A DNA stretch of 34,089 bases from a virus. Every line of letters begins with the position of its first letter. Within the stretch, counting starts at the first letter, position 1. Positions 6,790 through 15,000 of this stretch are shown here, piece after piece. The notes beneath the pieces were generated by a model. The model saw nothing but the letters and a program-made list of their open reading frames with translations. It ran no database searches and was not told where the DNA came from. Where the stretch lies: positions 1 through 34,089 of the IMG/VR virus record IMGVR_UViG_3300042376_000524; one strand, given 5' to 3'. The position numbers and the translations under genes were made by a program.

Positions 6790-8991
6790 ATGGCAGCTAT
6801 TGGCTCAGGCATCAATCCGGCCCTTGGCCGTGTAGACTATTCTCCCTTCCTGCAAGGGGCGCAGATGGCTGCACAGGGCCGGATGCAGGGCTCCAATGCT
6901 CTTACCGAAGGCGTCTCGCAAGGCTTTCAGGACTACCTGAAGAAGCGTGAGCAGAATGCCGTTTTGGAAGGCCGCAACGCCTCGTTAGTTCAGGCCTTCA
7001 CGCAGGACCCGACCCTGAAGCAGTTTGCCCCCAATCAGAAGGCCTTGGATGGCCTGATGGCCAAGATGGCAAAGGGCGGCGGACTGACGCTGAACGACAA
7101 CATCAAGCTCAATGCCGAGCTTCAGACGACTGTGGATATGGCCGAGAAGGCCCGCGAAGCAAATCGTCAGGCGGAAAACGTAAAGTACGTCCAAGCTCAG
7201 ACCAAAGCCTTGATGGACAAGGCGGCTGAGGATAAGCGTGTGCGTGATTCGATGTCGGCCACTATGGCCGAGATTGGAAAACTTGGCCCCGGCGCTACTC
7301 TTCAGCAGATCATCAACATTGGTGTCGCCAACAATATGCCGCTGGATAACCTGCGGTCGTTGGTTGGAATGAACATTGACGCCGCTCAGTTTGCTAGCAA
7401 CCTTAAGATTGCCGATGAGAACCTGAAGCGGGTTGAGAACGAAAACCTAGAGGCTGAGCGCAAGAGGAAGGCATTTGCCGATACCGTTAAGGCGTTTAAC
7501 GGACAGACCTATCGCATCATTGATGCACAGGATGGTACGAAGGTATTTGAGCGCCTCAACCTGATTGACGGAAAGATGGAGGCTGAGGTCTTGAAGCAGG
7601 GCTCTCCTGCTGCGGCTATTCAGCAAATGATCTTCCGGCAGGACGAAACTGCCAAAATCTACGCAGAATACGTTGGCCTGATTAATCGAGGAGATATGGA
7701 TTCTCCCGAAAACATCTCGATGCGAGATAAGTTGGCCGAGAGGTACAACATCATCAACAAGGACCCGGCAGGCCTTGGCGTTGAGCGTGGCGAGCTAGAT
7801 AGGAAGTGGGCAGGTGGCGTTATCAACCCGGATGCCGCCCCGAAGGGGGCCGGTGGCTCTTCGGGCAAGTCTAGTGGCATCAAGAATGTTTCCCCTGCGC
7901 CCGCTGGGGCCAAACCTACGGCTGCTGCTGCTCCAGCTTCTACTGGTCCCAACCTCGGACTTGCCGCTGCATCCACGGGCTTTATGGGCGGCGCCCAGCC
8001 CTTTGGGAGCCCGACTCGTACCTCGACTCAGACCCCCACTCAGACCCCGCAGCAGGACACTAGCATTGGTGCTCCGGTGCCGCCTCCGGCCCCGAATGTC
8101 GTCCTCCCCCCTCGCGGGGTTGACCTAGGGTCGGCTGCCGCCTCCACGGGGTTTATGGGGCAGGCTCCTGCGGCCCTGCTCAATTCGATCCCTCCCCGGC
8201 CTCGGTCCGAGCCCTCCGCCATCCCGTTTGGTATGGAGCCCACCGGGCCTTCTTTCCGGCCAATCGAGGACGTTGGTCAGGAGATTGATCGCACCTTTGA
8301 GGTTGGCGCTAGGGTTGTTGGCGAAGCCGCCAAGAAGGTGTCTAGGAACTTCGTCAATCAGGTGGTTCCCGAGATCAAACGGGGCGCTGAAGTCACCTTG
8401 GAAACTGCCAAGCGCATCGTCAGGGTTCCGGCTAGGAACCTTGAGCAGATGGTCATCCCCGGACTTGAGGCGGTCGGAAGGGACGGTATTCGTCTGGTTA
8501 AGGCGCTTGCTAACATCGAGGACTACGCTCCTAGCAAGGAAAGCATTAGCCGCCTTCCTAGCGGCAAGGTGATGTCCATCAGCCAAATCTTGGCTGACCC
8601 GGAGGCTGCTGGATTTGGCCCCTCCCTTGCGGCCACGGCCCTCACCACCGTAAAGCTAGACTCCAAGGCTCAGCGCATCGCTAACGAGCTGCTGGAGGAC
8701 TACCAGCGCAACCAAGCAGGCTCTCGCGGGGCGGCCCCCGTGCCCAGCCTTCGGGCAAGCAATGCCTCGATAGGCAGCGAGGGAGACCTGTATGGGATGC
8801 CCAAGCTGCGTCGTGGTGATGCCATCAATCAGGTGTCCGAGCGGCCCATAGCCTTCCGCCCGCAATACTCCAAGGCCGAGCTTGAGAAGAGCCGCAAGGA
8901 AAGTCGGTCCCTCACGGACAAGATGATGCGGGATCAGGAGCAGCTTCGCCAGCTTGAGCAGATGATGCGCTCCCGTCGCAGTCGCCGTTGA
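6790..8991 (+). CDS. large internal virion protein (733 aa), function not established
   Basis: The ATG at 6790 lies 12 bases after the previous stop without a clear ribosome binding site. The N-terminus (MAAIGSGINPALGRVDYSPF, then QGAQMAAQGRMQGSNALTEG) resembles the starts of other large phage ejection proteins. Residues 50-280 are mainly charged helix. Residues about 350-500 form a Pro/Ala/Ser/Thr-rich linker that contains a duplicated motif, AASTGFMG. The C-terminus is helical and basic, ending in Gln/Arg-rich KMMRDQEQLRQLEQMMRSRRS. No enzyme motif is visible. Gene order and composition argue for an internal core protein that partners the 620-aa and 1229-aa proteins. Confidence 0.55.
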   Translation: MAAIGSGINPALGRVDYSPFLQGAQMAAQGRMQGSNALTEGVSQGFQDYLKKREQNAVLEGRNASLVQAFTQDPTLKQFAPNQKALDGLMAKMAKGGGLTLNDNIKLNAELQTTVDMAEKAREANRQAENVKYVQAQTKALMDKAAEDKRVRDSMSATMAEIGKLGPGATLQQIINIGVANNMPLDNLRSLVGMNIDAAQFASNLKIADENLKRVENENLEAERKRKAFADTVKAFNGQTYRIIDAQDGTKVFERLNLIDGKMEAEVLKQGSPAAAIQQMIFRQDETAKIYAEYVGLINRGDMDSPENISMRDKLAERYNIINKDPAGLGVERGELDRKWAGGVINPDAAPKGAGGSSGKSSGIKNVSPAPAGAKPTAAAAPASTGPNLGLAAASTGFMGGAQPFGSPTRTSTQTPTQTPQQDTSIGAPVPPPAPNVVLPPRGVDLGSAAASTGFMGQAPAALLNSIPPRPRSEPSAIPFGMEPTGPSFRPIEDVGQEIDRTFEVGARVVGEAAKKVSRNFVNQVVPEIKRGAEVTLETAKRIVRVPARNLEQMVIPGLEAVGRDGIRLVKALANIEDYAPSKESISRLPSGKVMSISQILADPEAAGFGPSLAATALTTVKLDSKAQRIANELLEDYQRNQAGSRGAAPVPSLRASNASIGSEGDLYGMPKLRRGDAINQVSERPIAFRPQYSKAELEKSRKESRSLTDKMMRDQEQLRQLEQMMRSRRSRR
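7953..8163 (+). repeat. duplicated AASTGFMG segment inside the 733-aa protein gene
   Basis: The peptide AASTGFMG occurs twice, in LGLAAASTGFMGGAQPFG and again in VDLGSAAASTGFMGQAP about 57 residues later. A Thr/Gln/Pro-rich linker (TSTQTPTQTPQQ) lies between them. The two coding copies differ at several third positions, so this is an old internal duplication or a selected short linear motif rather than a recent copy. Confidence 0.6.
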
Positions 8992-9015
8992 TCGCTTTCC
9001 TCTTGGGCAATAGGC

Positions 9016-9027
9016 TATGATAGAGCT
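9016..9027 (+). promoter_or_regulatory. -10-like TATGAT six bases before a start codon
   Basis: In the 36-bp gap after the 733-aa gene, TATGAT at 9016-9021 precedes the ATG at 9028 by six bases. The spacing equals that at 729-747, again consistent with a leaderless transcript. There is no Shine-Dalgarno sequence in the gap. A -35 element at the usual distance is not clear. Confidence 0.4.
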
Positions 9028-12000
9028 ATGCCCAAGTTTACGGTAAGCACCAAGTATGGCGTAATGGAGGTTGAGGCCGACACCCAGCCTTCGGCGGCGG
9101 AGGTGGAGAGCTGGATCGGGAGCAATCAGGCCAATCAGACGATTCAGGAGAACAAGACGGAGGTCGTAAACGCGGCCCAACCGTCCATTACTACGACGGC
9201 CATTGGTACGGCCTTGGAAGTTGGCCTTCCCATTGTGGGCGGCATTGCTGGCGCTGCGGTCGGAACGGTGCTTGCCCCGGGTGCTGGTACGGCGGCTGGG
9301 GCTATGGGTGGCGCTGCCCTGATGGGCGGGGCGGCCAACTACATTCGCCAGCTAATGGAGATTGGCGAGGGTGCCCGTAAGGACGTAAGCACGGGCCAAG
9401 TGGTGGCCAGCGCTGCCGTGTCCGCCCTGCCTGCCTCCTTGGGCGCCAAGGCCATCCAAGGGGCCTCTGGCTACCTCAAGCCTATTCTCATCCGGGCAGG
9501 GCAAGGTGTAGCCACGGGGGCAGGCGCCAAGGCCGTGGAGGTGGCGATTGACGAGAACCGCCTCCCCACTTGGGAAGAGGTGGCCCTGCCTGCCGCTGCT
9601 GGCGCTGTCCTAGGCGGCACGCTGGGGGCCGTGGAGCGCCGCTACAAGGTGAACGGCAACCTCATCAGCAATCCTGTAGCGGCTCAGGCCGCTCAGGCGG
9701 GAGCTGGAACCGGGGTGGGCCTGTACGTGTACAACGAGGAGCGGGAGAAGGGCAACGAGAACGCTCTTGGAACGGCTGTGATGTATGGCCTGCTCACATA
9801 TGGTGGTACGCACATCCCCTCCCTGATTGCCCGCAACAAGGAGGCCGCAGCCCGTGGTGCGGTGAACGCCCTTGGGCCTGAGTTCGTGGTCGGTGATGAT
9901 GTCGTGAAGGGCAGCGCTGGCCTGAAGAACGGCTTTAGGGCCAGCCAGCAATACTCCACCGAGCTGGCCAACGACATCAACAAGCTGGTGGCTGCTGCAC
10001 CCGATCCGGCCCAAACCTCGGCAGATTGGCTATCTGTGTTGGATGGCGTCGCCTCCCCTTCCGTGCTTCCGGGCGATCTCAGGGAGTATGCTCTTCGTTT
10101 TCAAAAGCAGCGTGAGGACAACCTGCCGCTGCTGATTGCTGCCTACCCGAAGATGAAGGACGTATTCGTGAGGAATGAGGACTCATATCGTCGCTTCGCC
10201 TATCGGGCCTTTGACGGCAATGCCAAGCGCGGGGTGGACTGGGATGTTCCTGCCGCCCGGGACAAGTTCTTGAGCGAGCTGGCTGACGGGTTTGAGAAGG
10301 AGGCGGCGAAGAAGAAGAGCCCCATCACGCGGGATCAGGCTGAGGCCTACGCGGACAACTATATGAAGCGGATGGTGGGCGATGCTGGCCTGCTGGCTTC
10401 TGGTGGCGACATCGACAAGACGCTCATTGGCGGGCTCTCCTCCCCGCTCAAGAAGAAGAAGGACCTGTCCCCTGCTGCCCGTGAGTGGCTCGGGATGGTG
10501 GACGACCCGGGCACGGCTGCTGGCATCACCCTTCAGGCTCAGGATCGGCTCATCCTGCGGGCCAAGTACGACCGGGATTTGGCCGACTTCCTCATTACAA
10601 GCGGAGTGGGCAAGAAGGGCAACACCCAAGGCCTTGATGAGCAGCACGTTCTCCTCTTCGGACAGGAGAATCCCACAATCCACGGCGACCTAGCCGACAT
10701 CAAGGTGCCCAAGACTTGGGCGGACGCCTATGCCACCGTCAATGACCCCAACCTCTTCGGGGACAACGGAATGGTGAAGAAGTTCCTCGCCTTCTCTGGC
10801 TTCTCCAAGGCGATGAAGACGGTGGGCAACATCCCCGAGGCGATGGCCCCGCAGGCCTTTGGCAGCATTGCCTTGGCTGCTTCCAGCGGCTCGGTGAACC
10901 CGGTGAACATCTGGAGAGGCTTCCGCGAGGCTGCCTACGATATGGGCTGGCGGGGCGGCAACCTCACGGCCAAGCAGCGGCTGGATAGGCTTCAGGAGCT
11001 CAAGTACGCCCGCTCCCTTGGCGTGCTCCGTGGCGGGGCTGACTCGCAGGAGATCACGGCCCTGATGGATTCTGCCCTGAGTAGCGACGGCTGGAAGAAG
11101 TTCTACGGCAGGGCCTCCGATGTCTACGGATTTCCTGACACGGCTGTCAGGTTTTCGCTGTGGAAGCACAACGCCAAGAAAATGGAGGCCCTTGGGCCCG
11201 AGGGCGTTGCCTTCTTTGGTGGAGATGGCTACTCCAAGACGGAGATCGACAAGGTGGCTGCTCGCCTCACCAACGACACCTTCCCCACCTACGACTTCAT
11301 CAAGCGCAGGCTGAGGCAGGCCTCTGCCATTGGTGCGGCCAACGCCTTCGGCTCCTTTGAGTTTGAGGTGCTGCGGAACACGAAGAACAACATCGTCCAC
11401 ACCAAGCGCCTGCTAGAGCTTTCGCTCAAGGCCAAGAGCCAGAATACCCGAGAAGAGGCCGCCAAGCAGTTTGCCGAGCGGGCGATGGCATTGGGTGGCG
11501 TGGCTGCGGCCACCGCTGCCATAGCCACTTACGGTAGCCGCCTACTTGGCACCAGCGAGCAGGACGAGAAGGACCTGAAGAAGACCCTGCCGCCTTGGGA
11601 CCGCAATCGTGCGGTGACCATAAAGAAGAACGATGACGGCACCTACACCTACGTGCCGCTCAACTACCTGATGCCGCACGCCAATATGATGGGTGCGCTC
11701 ACGGAGGCCTTCACCGGAGGCGACCCCCTGCCCAACCTCAAGAGCACGTTCTTTGGCGACGACATTGGCCCCCTGCTCACCAGCGCCACGGAGATGGTGA
11801 CCAACACCTTCTACGACACGCAGGTGGCCATCACGGAGCCCCGGGATAACGTGAAGCTCTTTGAGCGTCTGGTCACCCGCGCCTTCCTCCCCCAGTTCAT
11901 CGTCGGCACCCTCACCCGTGTCGAGAAGGGCATTATGGGTGAAACCAACAAGCTGGGCACCAAGTACAACCTGAGCGATCAGGCGATGCGCTTTCTGGGT

Positions 12001-12717
12001 GTACGCGCCCAGACGGTGGACGTACTCGGGTCGGCATCAGTACGCATCCGTGACGTTGCCCAACCCCTCGGGCAGGAGCTTACGGGCTACAAGCGCATCC
12101 TCAAGGGCGCCTACAGCAAGGGCGACGAGTCGCTTGCTGGCATCAACGAGGCGGCCATCTACGAAGAGCGCAATCGTCGTTACGAAGCCGGACAGGAGCA
12201 GCTTGGCGACATCTACCGAGCCCTGAAGCGGCAGGCCGAGGGCAGCAAGGCCATCACCGACGACAAGATCATCGACGCCTTCCGTGCGGCTGGCGTCCCC
12301 AATCGCCTCATCATTGCCGCAGCGACGGGCCATACGGTGCCTATGCCCCGAGGCATCCACCAGAGCCACGGGGAGATTGTGGAGGCCATTATGGCCGACC
12401 CGAAGCGCAGGGCCAATGCCCGTCAAGAGCTTCGGAACATCGCTGGGCCTGATCGGATTATGTTGGGCAGCCTGATGGAGAGCTACGGGGACTACGTGCA
12501 GAACGAGCGCCGTGGTCTCACGGGCCTCGCCAAGCTCTTTGGCGGGCTCACGGTGGGAGATGGCGAGCGGGCTGATGCCATTGCCCGTACGATGTCCACC
12601 TTCATCCGTAACGGCAGCCCCGAGGTGGCAGACGCCCTCAATCGGTCACTCCGCAGGGCTGGCGTCATCACCCCGCAAGTGCAGCGCCAGATCAGGGATC
12701 GGGCCGACCGCTTCTAA
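9028..12717 (+). CDS. giant internal virion/ejection protein (1229 aa), polyvalent-protein-like
   Basis: The largest gene in the window. The N-terminus (MPKFTVSTKYGVMEVEAD) is followed by Ala/Gly-rich hydrophobic stretches at about residues 55-115 (VGLPIVGGIAGAAVGTVLAP, then AGAMGGAALMGGAANYI) and 180-195 that could insert in membranes. The middle is helical. The region at about 700-830, with VRFSLWKHNAKKME, RLTNDTFPTYDFIKRRLRQ and FGSFEFEVLRNTKNN, resembles a hydrophobic domain found near the ends of phage polyvalent and ejection proteins. No lytic transglycosylase active site was found. As the last gene before the convergent operon it closes the late unit, with its stop overlapping the opposing stop by four bases. 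Likely role: passage of DNA across the host envelope. Confidence 0.6.
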   Translation: MPKFTVSTKYGVMEVEADTQPSAAEVESWIGSNQANQTIQENKTEVVNAAQPSITTTAIGTALEVGLPIVGGIAGAAVGTVLAPGAGTAAGAMGGAALMGGAANYIRQLMEIGEGARKDVSTGQVVASAAVSALPASLGAKAIQGASGYLKPILIRAGQGVATGAGAKAVEVAIDENRLPTWEEVALPAAAGAVLGGTLGAVERRYKVNGNLISNPVAAQAAQAGAGTGVGLYVYNEEREKGNENALGTAVMYGLLTYGGTHIPSLIARNKEAAARGAVNALGPEFVVGDDVVKGSAGLKNGFRASQQYSTELANDINKLVAAAPDPAQTSADWLSVLDGVASPSVLPGDLREYALRFQKQREDNLPLLIAAYPKMKDVFVRNEDSYRRFAYRAFDGNAKRGVDWDVPAARDKFLSELADGFEKEAAKKKSPITRDQAEAYADNYMKRMVGDAGLLASGGDIDKTLIGGLSSPLKKKKDLSPAAREWLGMVDDPGTAAGITLQAQDRLILRAKYDRDLADFLITSGVGKKGNTQGLDEQHVLLFGQENPTIHGDLADIKVPKTWADAYATVNDPNLFGDNGMVKKFLAFSGFSKAMKTVGNIPEAMAPQAFGSIALAASSGSVNPVNIWRGFREAAYDMGWRGGNLTAKQRLDRLQELKYARSLGVLRGGADSQEITALMDSALSSDGWKKFYGRASDVYGFPDTAVRFSLWKHNAKKMEALGPEGVAFFGGDGYSKTEIDKVAARLTNDTFPTYDFIKRRLRQASAIGAANAFGSFEFEVLRNTKNNIVHTKRLLELSLKAKSQNTREEAAKQFAERAMALGGVAAATAAIATYGSRLLGTSEQDEKDLKKTLPPWDRNRAVTIKKNDDGTYTYVPLNYLMPHANMMGALTEAFTGGDPLPNLKSTFFGDDIGPLLTSATEMVTNTFYDTQVAITEPRDNVKLFERLVTRAFLPQFIVGTLTRVEKGIMGETNKLGTKYNLSDQAMRFLGVRAQTVDVLGSASVRIRDVAQPLGQELTGYKRILKGAYSKGDESLAGINEAAIYEERNRRYEAGQEQLGDIYRALKRQAEGSKAITDDKIIDAFRAAGVPNRLIIAAATGHTVPMPRGIHQSHGEIVEAIMADPKRRANARQELRNIAGPDRIMLGSLMESYGDYVQNERRGLTGLAKLFGGLTVGDGERADAIARTMSTFIRNGSPEVADALNRSLRRAGVITPQVQRQIRDRADRF

Positions 12718-12983
12718 CCGACCCACTCGCACATCTTGTCCCATTCCTCGGGACAGTCCCATTCGCAGTCGATGAGGAAGGGCCTGCCGCATTCAGGCCC
12801 TCCCACCACCTCGCAGCGTAGGTAGTAGCCTCCGTCCGTGCGGGGGGCTTGGCTGGTGACCACGAAGCAGTTCTTTCCGGGATACCACTTGGCGTAGCCA
12901 CCGTTGCCGTCCGTAGTAAGGACCGTCTCCATCACCCCTGTAAGGCGGAACAGGGGGCTGCCCTTGTCCTCAGCAGGTCCCAC
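12714..12983 (-). CDS. small Cys-containing protein (89 aa), unknown
   Basis: The GTG at 12983 is preferred because GGAGGT lies eight bases upstream, inside the end of the phosphoesterase gene, which it overlaps by 14 bases. The product has strand-like segments (YAKWYPGKNCFVVTSQ, GGYYLRCEVVGGPECG) and an acidic, Trp/Cys-rich C-terminus (CEWDCPEEWDKMCEWVG). Five Cys after residue 55 might bind a metal. I do not recognise the family. It is the last gene of the minus operon and ends in a tail-to-tail overlap with the 1229-aa gene, with no room for a separate terminator. Confidence 0.55.
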   Translation of the reverse strand: MGPAEDKGSPLFRLTGVMETVLTTDGNGGYAKWYPGKNCFVVTSQAPRTDGGYYLRCEVVGGPECGRPFLIDCEWDCPEEWDKMCEWVG

Positions 12984-13839
12984 GGACGGACACCTCCAGA
13001 TGATCGCCGTGACTGTTGTGCACCCGCTTCAGGCATAGGTCGAACTCAATCCAGCCAAGGGCACAGGCCGACCGGGCAGCGTCCACGTTGTAGCTCACCT
13101 CCCCGTCCTCGTAGGCCTTCAGGAAACTGCCCGTGCGGCCCAGCCAAGGGGTTCTTTCCCGTATGGTGAGGCTTCCCCCTCCCTCCACCAGACGAAGCCT
13201 AGGAAACGAAGGAATGCACCCTTTCTTGTGGTCGTGGCCCATCAGATAGAGGTCGGCATCCGCAGTTTGCTGCATCTTCTCGATGGTGTTAAACGTAGCG
13301 CCCGGGGTGCTCCCGCCCCCTGCCCCGTGGTGGGCGAAGATATCGAAGCACCCTCCCCTGCTGCGATCCTTGGACTTGTGAGTTTGGATGCTCAGGCGGA
13401 TGAATGAGCAGACGCCTAGGAAGCGGGTCTCTAGGTTCTGGCAGAGGATGGTGTCGCTGCTCATCCCGCTGTTGAAAGAGAAGAAGTGATTGCCGCCCAG
13501 CATCCCAATCAGCCGCCCCTTCATAAAAGCCAACTCCCCACTCATCCGCTCAATCCACTCGCTGTAGAGCTTCTCGATGTTCTTGATCGTGGTGTTATGC
13601 AGGCTGCTGCGACTGAGCCCCTCCCGCTCCGAGGTGGACATCCCATCGAAGTAGTCCCCCATCCCTAGGAAGTAGGCGTCCTTCTGGCCCTTGGCGTAGG
13701 CCAGAAACTCCCGCCACTTGGTTCCGCAATGCATATCACTATCACGGTGCACATCGCCAAAGGGGATGATCTTGATCGGCCTGTCGCAGGGCTGATTGAT
13801 TACTACCTTATGGGTGGTGAACAGGCCGGTGGTCTTCAT
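12970..13839 (-). CDS. calcineurin-like metallophosphoesterase
   Basis: A 289-aa protein with the full set of metallophosphoesterase motifs in order: D29 and H31 in PFGDVHRD, D62 and D65 in MGDYFDG, the GNH triad at 116-118, H170/H171 in FAHHGAGG and GHDH at 201-204. These residues hold two metal ions. Family members hydrolyse phosphomono- and phosphodiesters; phage copies are often linked to DNA, RNA or nucleotide processing. The substrate cannot be read from sequence. The ATG overlaps the stop of the upstream small gene (ATGA). It is cytoplasmic, with no signal peptide. Confidence 0.9.
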   Translation of the reverse strand: MKTTGLFTTHKVVINQPCDRPIKIIPFGDVHRDSDMHCGTKWREFLAYAKGQKDAYFLGMGDYFDGMSTSEREGLSRSSLHNTTIKNIEKLYSEWIERMSGELAFMKGRLIGMLGGNHFFSFNSGMSSDTILCQNLETRFLGVCSFIRLSIQTHKSKDRSRGGCFDIFAHHGAGGGSTPGATFNTIEKMQQTADADLYLMGHDHKKGCIPSFPRLRLVEGGGSLTIRERTPWLGRTGSFLKAYEDGEVSYNVDAARSACALGWIEFDLCLKRVHNSHGDHLEVSVRGTC

Positions 13840-14024
13840 AGATTCTCAATGAACGTCTTATTCGGTCCGAACTTCCTTACCGCGTAAGGGCGGGCTTTTT
13901 GGAACATCCACTCTTCGGCGCTTTGCAGGGCGCTTAGATGGTGGAGCTTCGGGGGAAGCTTCGGGATTTCCTTCGGGGATGGCTTGGGCGCCTCCTCCTT
14001 CTGTCCGAAGATGTCTAGCTGCAT
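13836..14024 (-). CDS. small protein starting MQLDIFG (62 aa)
   Basis: ATG at 14024 with GAGGTG four to five bases upstream. The product begins MQLDIFGQKEEAPKPSPKE, continues with a Pro-rich linker and ends in a helix (LSALQSAEEWMFQKARPYAV). Its stop overlaps the phosphoesterase ATG (ATGA). It lies almost wholly within the 3' end of the HNH gene in another frame. I judge it real because of the ribosome binding site and the coupled stop. Function is unknown; the short LDIFG start might be a clamp- or partner-binding tail (inference). Confidence 0.6.
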   Translation of the reverse strand: MQLDIFGQKEEAPKPSPKEIPKLPPKLHHLSALQSAEEWMFQKARPYAVRKFGPNKTFIENL

Positions 14025-14376
14025 TGGTCACCTCTTGGTGGCACGGTTTGCACAGCACCCTGAGCCCCTCTCTTTCGCAGAAAAGCCTCTCCACAAAACC
14101 CGGGAGGTCGGAGAGGCTTTTCAAGGGCCCACACGGGTTTACGTGGTCCAACTGTGTCCCCTTCATTGGAAACCAGCCTTTGCATATCGAACACTCGTAC
14201 TCCCACTTCTGTTGCTTGGACGGGCCCACGTATGGCCTGCGGGCGCCGTTTCGAGCGTCGTAGTTTACGGGCCAACGAACAAAGGCACGCCGCAAGGCGC
14301 TTCGCAAGAACGACCAATAGCGTGCCTCTGTCCATTTGCCGCCAGCCCTAGTTAGTTCAGACTTTGCCCCTCTCAC
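13858..14376 (-). CDS. HNH endonuclease
   Basis: A 172-aa protein. After a conserved-looking lead (GGKWTEARYWSFLRSALRRAF) comes an HNH/treble-clef nuclease domain: C62 and C65 in YECSICKG, D77-H78 in QLDHVNPCG, then C109, C112 and H113 in LCKPCHQ. Two CxxC pairs bind structural zinc and the His residues coordinate the catalytic metal. Such phage nucleases act in packaging, recombination or as freestanding homing enzymes. The GTG at 14376 overlaps the upstream gene and has no clear ribosome binding site. The C-terminal 50 residues are low-complexity and overlap the 62-aa gene in another frame, so the domain proper ends near residue 120. Confidence 0.85.
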   Translation of the reverse strand: MRGAKSELTRAGGKWTEARYWSFLRSALRRAFVRWPVNYDARNGARRPYVGPSKQQKWEYECSICKGWFPMKGTQLDHVNPCGPLKSLSDLPGFVERLFCEREGLRVLCKPCHQEVTNAARHLRTEGGGAQAIPEGNPEASPEAPPSKRPAKRRRVDVPKSPPLRGKEVRTE

Positions 14377-14704
14377 GGTATTTCTTGTCCTTGGCCTTCA
14401 GCCAGTTGCGAATGCCAGCCTCGGTCTCAGGCATCCCCTTATACTGGGCGCCTCGCCTGCGGACGTTGGACACCGTGGTGCGGCTGACGCCATACTTCTC
14501 GGCCACAAGCTGGTTCTGGGCGCCGGGCTCCTTGATGGCCTTGTCGATGGCGATGATGATCTCAGGATCGGTGATGCGCCGGAAGGTGCGGTCCTTCTGC
14601 TTCTCGTCGGGCAGCGACTCGTTCCAATCCATATTCTTGGTGTGCTTCTCCAAGATGATGCGGATGGACCGCATCGTCTCGGATACGTCGAATCCGAAGC
14701 TCAT
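14357..14704 (-). CDS. helix-turn-helix DNA-binding protein (115 aa)
   Basis: The ATG at 14704 overlaps the preceding stop (ATGA), which fixes the start; a longer reading from 14755 would intrude into the upstream gene. A helical N-terminus (SETMRSIRIILEKHTKNMDW) is followed by a helix-turn-helix, NQLVAEKYGVSRTTVSNVRR at about residues 65-85, and a basic C-terminus (LKAKDKKYRERGKV). The motif is of the Tn3-resolvase/LacI-like short type. It could be a transcription regulator of the phage, a replication accessory, or a partner of the HNH protein. No other domain is present. Confidence 0.7.
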   Translation of the reverse strand: MSFGFDVSETMRSIRIILEKHTKNMDWNESLPDEKQKDRTFRRITDPEIIIAIDKAIKEPGAQNQLVAEKYGVSRTTVSNVRRRGAQYKGMPETEAGIRNWLKAKDKKYRERGKV

Positions 14705-15000
14705 TGCTCGTACCCCCGCGCCGGACGCAGCCCGGTGCGTAGCCATTGCAGGCAATGAAGGTAGCCGTGGGCGTCCACAATGTTGTCCTCCTTGGACTTG
14801 TGGGCCTCGCGGCGAAGCTTCAGGCCTACCATCATCAGGGCGACATCCTCACCAGTAATCTCGTCCTTGAGCTTCTGGTTGAGGATGCCGCTCCAGATGA
14901 GGGCAATGCCGTTGAAGTCGTCGGCGGGTGTGCCGTAGGAGTCGTTGCGGTCCCCGAGGATGAGTTCAAGGGACTTTTCGGAAAGGTTTTCGGAGTTCAT
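14701..15000 (-). CDS. DUF6378-like protein (99 aa)
   Basis: The ATG at 15000 shares one base with the helicase stop (TGATG). The sequence has the pattern of DUF6378: GDRNDSYGTPADDFNGIALI, then EITGEDVALMMVGLKLRREA and a closing NIVDAHGYLHCLQWL. This family is common in phage replication regions, and its role is not established. The acidic and histidine residues spread over helices recall MazG-like and other all-alpha nucleotide-binding folds, but I cannot show catalysis. It sits directly after DnaB, so an accessory role in replication or nucleotide metabolism is possible. Confidence 0.75.
   Translation of the reverse strand: MNSENLSEKSLELILGDRNDSYGTPADDFNGIALIWSGILNQKLKDEITGEDVALMMVGLKLRREAHKSKEDNIVDAHGYLHCLQWLRTGLRPARGYEQ

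Noticed and set aside
10690-11400. 236-codon minus-strand frame inside the 1229-aa gene
   Set aside because: GC-rich third positions of the real gene leave the antisense frame open; no ribosome site and no coherent protein pattern. The same applies to 28264-29241 and 31160-32122.
12960-13840. plus-strand frames opposite the phosphoesterase
   Set aside because: The minus-strand frame carries all catalytic motifs; the opposite frames are shadows.
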